This document shows, piece after piece, positions 19,400-28,004 of a DNA stretch of 39,295 bases. Position numbers and translations under genes: made by a program. The notes under the pieces were generated by a model that searched no databases, was not told where the DNA came from, and saw only the letters and a program-made list of their open reading frames with translations. The stretch spans positions 1-39,295 of the forward strand of contig JAADHZ010000042.1 in the NCBI GenBank assembly GCA_013151575.1, given 5' to 3'. The stretch comes from Gammaproteobacteria bacterium (GTDB lineage: Bacteria > Pseudomonadota > Gammaproteobacteria > SZUA-152). The stretch's first letter is position 1. Every line of letters begins with the position of its first letter.

Positions 19400-20458
19400 C
19401 TATTTGGCGTGGCAGGTCAGGCAGAGTGCACTCGGCCCCCCGCTGAAGCTCCCGCCTTGTGCGATGCCCGTGGTGCCTGCATGAGTGCCGGCAACACCGT
19501 TATTGACGCGCAGAAAACTGGGGTTAAAGCGCGAGGTAGGGTCTCCGGGCTTGGAAGGCACGCCGTGTGGGTCATGGCAGGAAGCACATTCCACCTCGTA
19601 GCCACCGCCACTATCATACAGCCGTACTTCGCTGGGGTCCGCGTGGCTGTTACCATTGAGGTCAAAAAAGGCTATGCCTCCTTTTCCCCCTCCGCGGGCC
19701 TGTCTGACTGAAGGGTTATTGAAATCCCCCTGGCCTGGGTCCGGGAAAAGGATGCCGACCGGGTGGTCGTTTCGCAGGTCTGTGCCGAGCATGAACGCTG
19801 CGTAGCTTCCAATACGGCCATTAACCATACTGTTGTGACAGCCTGCACATGTGTCGGTTACTGACCCGACAGTTAGGCTCGGATCTTGCCCTGCCAGCTC
19901 CGGCCCTAGCGTGGCATGCTGTCCTGGGGGTGGGCCGGTAAAACCGCCTGCATTCCATTTGCTCAGGAAGGCTATATTGGATGTGCCCTCAGAGTTGTTT
20001 GCCAGGCCACTGTTCGTGGGATCCAGTCCTGAACCGGGCATGTTCAACACCGAGTCAATGGCAATGGTACCATCGTGGCAGGACAAACAGGTCAGAGAGG
20101 CCGGGCCAGGCGCGCCGATTGGACGGTTCAGGGTGCGGGGTTTGTCATAAATAATGTAATTTCCAGGGTTGACTGTGCGGTTCCACAGCGGTGCATCCAC
20201 CTTCGTATTACCCCCGTGCGGGGTGTGACAGTAAACACAAACGGCACCATAGTCGTTGCGTTTAGCATTCATGTTGAAGCCGAGATCCCTGTCCCCACCA
20301 AATTCTTTGTAGTTCATGGTCAAATTATGCCGAGTATTGCCTATGCTGCCTTTGGTGGTGGCGCTAGACCCTGGGTCCCAACCGTCGGCAACTGTGTAAC
20401 TGCTGATGGCTAACAAAACGGTGCCGACCGATGCCCCTATTTTGATTTTTAGTTCCAC
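19400..20458 (-). CDS. Exported multihaem c-type cytochrome, 5 CxxCH (CVYCH, CLSCH, CAGCH, CASCH, CLTCH)
   Basis: Signal peptide; five CxxCH; GTDLRNDHP motif; ends CLTCHAK*. Confidence 0.92.
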   Translation of the reverse strand: MELKIKIGASVGTVLLAISSYTVADGWDPGSSATTKGSIGNTRHNLTMNYKEFGGDRDLGFNMNAKRNDYGAVCVYCHTPHGGNTKVDAPLWNRTVNPGNYIIYDKPRTLNRPIGAPGPASLTCLSCHDGTIAIDSVLNMPGSGLDPTNSGLANNSEGTSNIAFLSKWNAGGFTGPPPGQHATLGPELAGQDPSLTVGSVTDTCAGCHNSMVNGRIGSYAAFMLGTDLRNDHPVGILFPDPGQGDFNNPSVRQARGGGKGGIAFFDLNGNSHADPSEVRLYDSGGGYEVECASCHDPHGVPSKPGDPTSRFNPSFLRVNNGVAGTHAGTTGIAQGGSFSGGPSALCLTCHAK

Positions 20459-20628
20459 TGGAAACGCTCCCTGTAGAGTGTTCTGTTAATTTGGTGCAGC
20501 GTACGAGGTGGTGCCCGCTACAAATGTGAGGTCAAAACCGTGCCGATCAATTGCCGACAACTTATTTATACGTTTATAGGATTAATATATACCATGCTGG
20601 GGGGGTTAATTGCAATTCAGACGCGTGG

Positions 20629-21747
20629 TTAGTCCTTCGGCGGAGCTAGGTGTTCTCCCCCCAGGTAGCCCTGCTCGGCCGTGAGGCTGCTCGGCCGAAA
20701 AACGTCCACTTTGCGGAAAAATTGATCGGCAACGTACACTCGGTCGTCTTCATCGATAGCAATACCGGAGGGCAACAGGTAGTTAGCGGGACCGCCCTGC
20801 CTGCCGCGCTGACCAATGTACATGAGTAGTCTGGCTTTATTGTCGAATATCTGAAAATTTCCGAATGCGGAGTCAACCACGTAGATATTACCCTTGCTGT
20901 CGGTGGCTATGCCTTTGGGGCGGGAAAAATTGCCGCTTTTGCGGCCTACGTTGCCGAATGCAAATTTCAGGCTGCCATCGGGGTTAAATGCCTGTACTCG
21001 AAAGTTGCCGGTATCGGTAACATAAATGGTGCCTTCAGCATCGGTGGTTACCTGTAGTGGTAAATTAAAATCCCCTTCTTGCGTGCCCCGGGTGCCGATG
21101 GTCTGCTTGAGTTCGCCAGTTTTGGCGTCAAATACGTACAGGTGATGCTCTTGGGTGTCGATGCCCCCAGTATCGATAACATAAGCGGTGTTGCCGTCCG
21201 GGCTGACGGCGACTCCGGATGGGCGTCTGAGGATTGTACGGTCCCCAAAGGCACGTAGGAATTCACCATCAGTGTTGAATATCACGATGCGTTTGCCGGT
21301 GTTATCAGCGACAAAAATTTCATCTTGCGACGATACGGCAATACCGATGGGCTTACGTAATGTCCCCGGCCCCTTTGTGCCGAACATCTTGAAATTTCGG
21401 CCGGGCACGTCGAACATTAAAACGGCACGTTTGACGGTGTCCGTGACATAGACTCTGCCTTTGCGTACGGCGATGCCATAGGGTTTGCCCAGCGCGGTGG
21501 CGGTACCCATGCTGCCGGTGGCAAATTGTCGTAATTTGTCCGCAGCGGTTACTTCCTTTACGTCGAAGCTGCTGCGCAAAGTGAGTTCATAGGTGAGGCG
21601 TGCTTTAGCAGGTGGTGATGGGAAAATTAGCTCTTTCTTGGGGCCGCGAATATCGTCGCTGGCACAGCCCGCAAGGGCTAGCGCGACGCCACTTAAAAGG
21701 GTGAAGTGGCAAATCGTCTTTTTTATTTTATGTGGCAGGTGAAACAT
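20629..21747 (-). CDS. NHL-repeat (six-bladed propeller) lipoprotein
   Basis: Lipobox ALAGC; repeats such as LRKPIGIAVSSQDEIFVADNTGKRIVIFNTDGEFLRAFG. Confidence 0.9.
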   Translation of the reverse strand: MFHLPHKIKKTICHFTLLSGVALALAGCASDDIRGPKKELIFPSPPAKARLTYELTLRSSFDVKEVTAADKLRQFATGSMGTATALGKPYGIAVRKGRVYVTDTVKRAVLMFDVPGRNFKMFGTKGPGTLRKPIGIAVSSQDEIFVADNTGKRIVIFNTDGEFLRAFGDRTILRRPSGVAVSPDGNTAYVIDTGGIDTQEHHLYVFDAKTGELKQTIGTRGTQEGDFNLPLQVTTDAEGTIYVTDTGNFRVQAFNPDGSLKFAFGNVGRKSGNFSRPKGIATDSKGNIYVVDSAFGNFQIFDNKARLLMYIGQRGRQGGPANYLLPSGIAIDEDDRVYVADQFFRKVDVFRPSSLTAEQGYLGGEHLAPPKD

Positions 21748-22589
21748 AGGACCTCGGCGTTAGCTCTCAATAGCAGTTCTCTTGATGGGTCATGCACGTT
21801 ATGGCATGTCATGCATTCCACTTTTCCATTATACAGTTTTACTCCGTTGTCAAACCCATTGGACGTATCCGGGGGACGAAAGTCTACATCCCGAAAATTC
21901 AGGCCGGCGTATTGCATGGAAATCGGATGGTCATTACGCAGGTCCGTGCCTAGCATTTTGACAGAAATATCATGTGCAATCTGTCCATTGTGGCACTTGC
22001 CGCAGCTTTCGATGTTGTCGTCGGGGCTGATGCGCATGTGCATGGCATTGTCTTCCGCCGGGTCAAACGTTGCGGGTCGGAATACCACCATATCGATCGC
22101 CATGGTGCCATCGTGGCAGGAGAGACACAACATGCTGATGGGGTTGGGGCCGCTGGTTTTGTTGTCCAGCGTTGCGCTATCGTAGAGTTGGTAATTGCTT
22201 AAGGCCGGGACATAGCGGTTCCATCCATCAATGCCGCCGAAATCCTGCGGGTCTGCTCCAACTTCCTCCGGCGGAATGTGGCAATACACACAGGAATAGC
22301 CGTAGTCTGAAAAGGCGACGCCGGCCATGGCCACTACTCCCGCGCGGTCATTGAGGCCGGTGAAGTCGTGTTTGGAACCGAGAATAGGGTCATCTGCTCC
22401 CAGCACAGGGTCGCCGACGATTGCTTGGGAAAATGCGAAGGTTGCCCAGGAAAGTCCGGCAAGCAACAGAGAAAAAAAGACGAGTTTTTCGCCAATGCCT
22501 GGGGTTTTTGGGCGTGTTGACATAGTTATTATTCCAAGCTGTAAACGATCGTTCGGTGGGGTGGTTTGCCCCAGTCGGCGATTAGTCAT
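21723..22589 (-). CDS. Exported multihaem c-type cytochrome, 5 CxxCH (CVYCH, CLSCH, CGKCH, CMTCH, CFTCH), paralogue of 19400..20458
   Basis: Five CxxCH; shared GTDLRNDHP and CLSCHDGTxAID; ends CFTCHIK*. Start may lie downstream of 22589. Confidence 0.9.
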   Translation of the reverse strand: MTNRRLGQTTPPNDRLQLGIITMSTRPKTPGIGEKLVFFSLLLAGLSWATFAFSQAIVGDPVLGADDPILGSKHDFTGLNDRAGVVAMAGVAFSDYGYSCVYCHIPPEEVGADPQDFGGIDGWNRYVPALSNYQLYDSATLDNKTSGPNPISMLCLSCHDGTMAIDMVVFRPATFDPAEDNAMHMRISPDDNIESCGKCHNGQIAHDISVKMLGTDLRNDHPISMQYAGLNFRDVDFRPPDTSNGFDNGVKLYNGKVECMTCHNVHDPSRELLLRANAEVLCFTCHIK

Positions 22590-22914
22590 GTGACTGCGCT
22601 TTCGCTAATATTCGTTATACGACAACTTACTCATTACTCACTGCATGCGACAGCCGATCATTTTCGGTGTCAAACGGACCATTGACTGAGCATAGGTGAT
22701 CTTTAGAGTAGCGCAAAACTTATTTTTACGCCACAATCCTGCGCACTTTTGGTTCGATTCAAGGCTTGGTTTCCTCCATTGACGAGGGAATGCTGGAAAT
22801 GTGGGTGGGGTGTTTAGGCTGAGCCCCATTAGTAAATTTGTTGGGTTATTGTCAGAATTTAGTATCCGTTTGTCCACGATTATACGCATTAGTTAAATAG
22901 GTGTTTAGATAGAA

Positions 22915-24219
22915 ATGAACAAAAAAACTGCTTGGGTTCTAGCTGCTGTGCTTAGTGCAAATTTGGGAGTGCTGAGCGGGCTGCATGCCGCACCAGCTGT
23001 GCAGACTAAGGAACAAAGTATTCCAAAACTTTATCAGAAATATTGTTCTATTTGTCATGGTGACAAGGGAAATGCACAAACGCGCGCGCGCTCAGGCATG
23101 ACCCCCAAACCCCGGGATTTTTCCTCCGCGAAAGCGGCTATTGAACTGACCCGTGAGCGCATGATAAAGGCCGTGACGGAAGGTCGTCCGGGTACGGCGA
23201 TGGTCGGGCATAAGCGTGTGCTGTCCGAAGAGCAGATCGCCGGGATCGTGGATTATATTCGTGCCAATTTCATGCAGTTGCCCGTGGCGGAGGAGTCCAG
23301 CGTGTCGGAGCCGGTGAGTCCTGGCGAAAAGGTCTACGTTAAAAATTGTCGCGTATGCCACGGCGACAAGGGGAATACCTCATATTGGGCAAAAAATGGC
23401 CTGAATCCACCACCCCGGGACTTTACGGCCTCCGAGGCGCAGCGCATCTTTACGCGCCAACGCATGATTAATTCGATCACTCACGGGCGTCCTGGCACCG
23501 GTATGATGCCTTTTAACTCGCGTCTGTCAGAGGTCGAAATTGCCGCTGTGGTGCGCTACATACGCTTCGCTTTCATGGGGGTGAACCCTGATACTGACAC
23601 GGGCGCTACACCGCTTCTCCAAGTGAGTTCTGAGTCGCCTTCGGAGTTGACCCCGAGCAGCCCCGCTCCCGTATCAGCCCCGTTGGAAAGTGCCCCCAAA
23701 ACGACTGAACCTTCACCTCCGCCCGTAGCGGCTGCTCTGGGTCTGGGAATGCCGGGTGAGCAGGCAATGTCGGCGCTGTCCGTTGCTACACCGGGGGGAG
23801 GTGGAAAGGGGCACATGGACGTGGATATGTCATTGCCCTTTCCCAATGATTTAGCTGGGGATTTTGCCGCTGGGCGTGAGTTTTACATGAAAAATTGCTT
23901 CACTTGTCACGGGGTAAAGGGGAACGGCAATGGGCCGCGCGCCTATTTCAATACCCCTCGTCCGCGCGATTTCACCAGCACGGCATCGCGCCAGATTCTC
24001 AACCGTCCGCGTCTGCTTGATGGTATCACCAAAGGGCGGCCGGGTACGGTCATGCCAGCCTGGGGCAAGGTGCTTTCGCCGCAGGAAGTTGCCAACGTGG
24101 CGGAATTTGTGTTCCAGACTTTTGTCCACCCCGCCAAGGCGGAACCCGCTGATGGCAAGGGCCCCAGTCGCGACGGTGGTGATGCTGTCGAAACAGAAGG
24201 CAAAAAAAAAGCCGGTTAA
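22915..24219 (+). CDS. Exported tri-domain c-type cytochrome (CSICH, CRVCH, CFTCH); possibly the N-terminal part of a hexahaem protein
   Basis: Signal peptide MNKKTAWVLAAVLSANLGVLSGLHA; three repeated CxxCHGxxGN...PRDF...GRPGTxM domains; ends right after an A9 run. Confidence 0.9.
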   Translation: MNKKTAWVLAAVLSANLGVLSGLHAAPAVQTKEQSIPKLYQKYCSICHGDKGNAQTRARSGMTPKPRDFSSAKAAIELTRERMIKAVTEGRPGTAMVGHKRVLSEEQIAGIVDYIRANFMQLPVAEESSVSEPVSPGEKVYVKNCRVCHGDKGNTSYWAKNGLNPPPRDFTASEAQRIFTRQRMINSITHGRPGTGMMPFNSRLSEVEIAAVVRYIRFAFMGVNPDTDTGATPLLQVSSESPSELTPSSPAPVSAPLESAPKTTEPSPPPVAAALGLGMPGEQAMSALSVATPGGGGKGHMDVDMSLPFPNDLAGDFAAGREFYMKNCFTCHGVKGNGNGPRAYFNTPRPRDFTSTASRQILNRPRLLDGITKGRPGTVMPAWGKVLSPQEVANVAEFVFQTFVHPAKAEPADGKGPSRDGGDAVETEGKKKAG

Positions 24220-25184
24220 AGGCAGCGGGCCAGCCGACGGCTCTCGATAAAATCCAGCGACCCCGCCACGAGCGGGGTCGCGCTATTTACAATTTTCGCT
24301 GTTATTTTTGTCATGGTTATTCTGGTGATGCCAAAACCCTCGCGGCCAGTTATTTGACTCCGCGCCCGCGCAGTTTCATTGCTACTGATCCGGGCGACAT
24401 CAGCCGCGAGACCATGCTTGCTGCCGTCACCCATGGGCGCGCCAACACTGCCATGCAGAGCTTTGCCAACACCATCAGTGTGGAGGACATCGCACTGGTG
24501 GTGGATTTTGTGCGGGATGAATTCATGCGCGACAAGGCCGTCAATACGCGCTATCACACCGTCGAAAACGGCTGGCCAAAGCACGAACAATACGCTGACG
24601 CCTTTCCGTTTGCGCTGGGTGATATCCTGCTGGATACGCCCGATGCGCAACTCAGCCCGACGCAGTTGCGCGGCAAGCGGATTTTCATGCAAGGCTGCGT
24701 GACTTGCCACGACCGTGCCAAGGTGGCGGATGAAGGCGTTATTTGGGATGCGCGCCCAGTGTCATTCCCTCGCAATCAGTATTCCCATCGTGAAAGTGAG
24801 CGCTCACCTTCGGTGGATAGTATGAGCGAGGCATCACCGTATGCCCGTCATGAGCGGGCCCCGGTGCTGGCGAACCTTACTGTCGAGGAGCGGGCCGGGG
24901 AGCACATTTTTCAGAAAAATTGCGCTTTTTGCCACGCCCCCGACGGCACAGGAAAAAACTGGATAGGCAGTTTTTTAGAACCGCACCCCCGCAATCTCAC
25001 GGATGAAAAATTTATGTCGGGCATGACCCGGCAGCGTTTGACGACGGTGATTCGGAAGGGATTGCCGGGCACCACCATGCCCGCATGGGGCGGGGTGTTG
25101 GATGGGGAGCAGATCGCTGCCGTGGTCGCCTACGTCAATCGGGCTTTTCATCCTCTGGCCGATGGCGCCATTTCAGCAGATTAA
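24210..25184 (+). CDS. Continuation of the cytochrome in the -1 frame (CYFCH, CVTCH, CAFCH); no independent ATG/GTG/TTG start ahead of the first haem motif
   Basis: Reading the frame of ORF 24354..25184 upstream gives ...SRLKAAGQPTALDKIQRPRHERGRAIYNFRCYFCHGYSGDAKTLAASYLTPRPRSF; in-frame upstream stop is TGA at 24180..24182. Confidence 0.75.
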   Translation, partial: SRLKAAGQPTALDKIQRPRHERGRAIYNFRCYFCHGYSGDAKTLAASYLTPRPRSFIATDPGDISRETMLAAVTHGRANTAMQSFANTISVEDIALVVDFVRDEFMRDKAVNTRYHTVENGWPKHEQYADAFPFALGDILLDTPDAQLSPTQLRGKRIFMQGCVTCHDRAKVADEGVIWDARPVSFPRNQYSHRESERSPSVDSMSEASPYARHERAPVLANLTVEERAGEHIFQKNCAFCHAPDGTGKNWIGSFLEPHPRNLTDEKFMSGMTRQRLTTVIRKGLPGTTMPAWGGVLDGEQIAAVVAYVNRAFHPLADGAISAD

Positions 25185-25352
25185 ATTTGTACGCAAGCCT
25201 GACCCGCAAGCCAATGTTGAGCGATATGCCATGAGCGAGCTCCCTCAAACATCCCCGCCTTCGGGGCGGGTGTGTATCGCCTGCAAGTCTTTCGCTTTGT
25301 GTCTCCAGCCCTTACCATTGGTGGTTCAAACAGTTATTGGAGCGGTACAGGT

Positions 25353-26396
25353 ATGGTGAAGGTCGGCATTGTAGGTGGCACGGGTTACACGGGGGTGGAG
25401 TTACTGCGCCTGTTGGCGGCCCATCCCGAGGTGGAACTGGTGCTGATTACCTCTCGTTCCGAGGCAGGGCTACCAGTGGCGGAGCTGTTTCCTAACCTGC
25501 GCGGCCATGTGGATCTTACCTTCAGTGTGCCTGATCCGGCGGCATTGGCTGCGTGTGACGTGGTGTTCTTTGCTACTCCCAACGGTGTGGCCATGCAGTC
25601 GGTGCCGGAATTGTTAGCGGCAGGGGTGAAGGTCATCGACTTGGCCGCCGATTTCCGGCTGAAGGACGAGGCCGAGTGGGCGCAATGGTACGATCAACCC
25701 CATGCCTGCCCACATCTGCTCAGTGAGGCCGTGTACGGTCTGCCTGAGGTGAATCGCGCCGCCATCAGCGAGGCGCGGTTGATTGCCAACCCCGGCTGTT
25801 ATCCCACGGCCGTGCAGTTGGGGTTATTGCCGCTGCTGAAGGCAGGTCTGGTGGATGCCGAACGTCTGATTGCGGACTGCAAATCCGCTGTCAGTGGCGC
25901 GGGTCGTAAAGCCAATGTCGGCACATTACTGTGCGAGGCTAGCGAAAGTTTCAAAGCCTACGGAGTGCCGGGACACCGGCACCTGCCGGAGATTCGTCAG
26001 GGTTTGAATGCTGTTGTTGAAGCCGATGTGGGGCTGACTTTTGTGCCGCACCTCACACCCATGCTGCGGGGTATTCACGCCACGTTGTACGCGACATTGC
26101 TCAGCAGCAGTGATACAACCGATGCGGACTTACAAGCGCTGTACGAGCAGCATTACGCCAGCGAGCCTTTCGTGGATGTGCTGCCCGCTGGCAGCCACCC
26201 GGAAACTCGCAGCGTAAAGGGTGCCAATACCTGTCGCATTGCCATCCACCGCCCGCAGGGAGGAGACACCGTGGTGATTCTCGCGGTGATCGACAACTTG
26301 GTGAAAGGGGCGGCCGGGCAGGCCGTGCAAAATATGAACATTCTCTGTGGTTTGCCGGAAACCGTCGGCCTGGAAGGGATTGCACTTGTCCCGTAG
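25353..26396 (+). CDS. argC: N-acetyl-gamma-glutamyl-phosphate reductase
   Basis: [37 protein letters not shown] active-site motif; start ATG 25353. Confidence 0.97.
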   Translation: MVKVGIVGGTGYTGVELLRLLAAHPEVELVLITSRSEAGLPVAELFPNLRGHVDLTFSVPDPAALAACDVVFFATPNGVAMQSVPELLAAGVKVIDLAADFRLKDEAEWAQWYDQPHACPHLLSEAVYGLPEVNRAAISEARLIANPGCYPTAVQLGLLPLLKAGLVDAERLIADCKSAVSGAGRKANVGTLLCEASESFKAYGVPGHRHLPEIRQGLNAVVEADVGLTFVPHLTPMLRGIHATLYATLLSSSDTTDADLQALYEQHYASEPFVDVLPAGSHPETRSVKGANTCRIAIHRPQGGDTVVILAVIDNLVKGAAGQAVQNMNILCGLPETVGLEGIALVP

Positions 26397-26456
26397 ATCG
26401 GTCTGATAGAGACCCGGATGGAACAGCGTCAGTGTAATGGTGTTGTCTGGAAAAAT

Positions 26457-27179
26457 ATGGCATCGAAATTAATTATCCAATCGCACCACCCCTGGCGCAC
26501 GCGCATAAAAACAGGGGGGGCGGTTGTTGTGTTGGCAGGGCTGGTGTGGGGTGCGTTCGAATACGGCCACTCCCGTGCCGGTCTAGACAACCAATCCCTG
26601 CTAAAAGAGCGAGCGGCATTGCGCGAACAGCTTGTCGACAGCGAGCAACAAAACCGCACATTACGTGAGCGTAGCGCCGTGCTGGAACGCGCCAACCAGG
26701 TGGACAAACAGGCCTACGGTGAGGTGGAAAATTCACTCAAGCAGCGACAGAACGAGATGCTGGAGCTCAAGGAAGAGGTGGCCTTTTACCGTGGCATTGT
26801 GTCTCCGACAGAAACCGCCAGCGGCCTGAATGTGGCGGATTTCCGGATCACCGGCATCGGTGCAGACCGCGAGTACCGCTTTAAACTGGTGCTGACCCAG
26901 GTAAAGTCCAACAGCCGCGTGGTCAAGGGTTATGTGCGTATGGCCTTCGAGGGGGTGAGGGGCGGTGTACAGGCGGAGGTGGGCATGAAAGAACTCTCCG
27001 GCGGGGCGCTGGGCACACTAAAGCTGCGCTTCAAGTATTTTCAGCATATCGAGGGTGAAGTGGTTTTGCCGGAAGGATTTGTGCCTTCCCGGGTGCTGGT
27101 GGAAGTGGTGCCCAGCGGCAAGGGCCGGACCCGACTCAAAAAAACCTTTGATTGGTCAGATATTATTGACCAACAATAG
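26457..27179 (+). CDS. Single-TM coiled-coil protein, DUF6776-like
   Basis: One N-terminal TM followed by coiled coil; sits between argC and bactofilin. Confidence 0.6.
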   Translation: MASKLIIQSHHPWRTRIKTGGAVVVLAGLVWGAFEYGHSRAGLDNQSLLKERAALREQLVDSEQQNRTLRERSAVLERANQVDKQAYGEVENSLKQRQNEMLELKEEVAFYRGIVSPTETASGLNVADFRITGIGADREYRFKLVLTQVKSNSRVVKGYVRMAFEGVRGGVQAEVGMKELSGGALGTLKLRFKYFQHIEGEVVLPEGFVPSRVLVEVVPSGKGRTRLKKTFDWSDIIDQQ

Positions 27180-27208
27180 TTATGCATCTTGCGTATATAG
27201 AATGCTAA

Positions 27209-27386
27209 GGGACGGAACACAATAACTTATAGTAAGTGGCGCTCTGATTTAGTTCGTATTCGTTCGTTCTGATTGAGTAAAAGCGCAGGAATAGTCGCTC
27301 TTATTTCGAGCTTTTACGATTGAAGAACGGGCGAAGACGGGCTGAAGCAGGGATGTCAATTGTAATGAGTTATTGTGTTCCGTCCC
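27209..27386. mobile_element. MITE-like non-autonomous element, complete copy (178 bp, 19-bp perfect TIRs, TAA flanks)
   Basis: GGGACGGAACACAATAACT (27209..27227) / AGTTATTGTGTTCCGTCCC (27368..27386); TAA at 27206..27208 and 27387..27389; second inverted copy at 39121..39295. Confidence 0.85.
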
Positions 27387-27457
27387 TAAGCCCATTGCTG
27401 GCTGCGCTTGTTCATTTTTGTATTGAAAGAGTTAAGGACTGAAGGAGTCAGCAATAC

Positions 27458-27886
27458 ATGTTTTTTGGTCAAAAGAAAAACCGACGCAACGGACAGATCG
27501 ATTCACTCATTGGCAGCGGCACTGAATTGTATGGGGACGTGCATTTCAAGGACGGCCTGCACATTGATGGTGTGGTGAAAGGCAACGTGATCGCCGTGGG
27601 CGAGAACACCATGCTAACCATGAGCGAGCAGGGTCGCATTGAAGGCGAAGTGCGAGTGCATAACATTGTGCTCAATGGCGAAGTGGTGGGTGACGTGCAC
27701 GCCTCCGAGCACATTGAACTGGCGACGGCGGCTCGGGTCACAGGTAACGTTTATTACAATCTGATCGAAATGGCCATGGGCGCCGAGGTCAACGGCAACC
27801 TGGTGCATGAAAAAGACAGGCCTGAGGAAGTCGTTGCGGCCGAGGCTGCTGACGGCGCGCTGTTGACGGAGTCTGGCAATACTTGA
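27458..27886 (+). CDS. Bactofilin family polymer-forming protein
   Basis: SLIGSGTELYGDVHFKDGLHIDGVVKGNV...GEVRVHNIVLNGEVVGDVHASEHIEL beta-helix repeats. Confidence 0.92.
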   Translation: MFFGQKKNRRNGQIDSLIGSGTELYGDVHFKDGLHIDGVVKGNVIAVGENTMLTMSEQGRIEGEVRVHNIVLNGEVVGDVHASEHIELATAARVTGNVYYNLIEMAMGAEVNGNLVHEKDRPEEVVAAEAADGALLTESGNT

Positions 27887-28004
27887 CTATAATAGTCTGA
27901 TATGATTCGCTTTAGAAAATGCTGATTATGGTTCCGTTTGTGAGGAGCCTGTATTGACGTGAATCTTACGGAATTTTACAAACGGTAGAAATTAGGTAGT
28001 AACT

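Noticed and set aside
24354-24356. TTG as true start of the second cytochrome ORF
   Set aside because: Lies within a haem domain, after an in-frame CYFCHG motif, with no signal peptide following.
25258-25276. CCCCGCCTTCGGGGCGGG hairpin as terminator before argC
   Set aside because: No U-tract follows; may be a short stem only, so not listed as a feature.
27458-27886. Bactofilin as cytochrome maturation CcmA
   Set aside because: Name collision only: this is the polymer-forming bactofilin fold, while the ABC-type CcmA is at 6903..7520.
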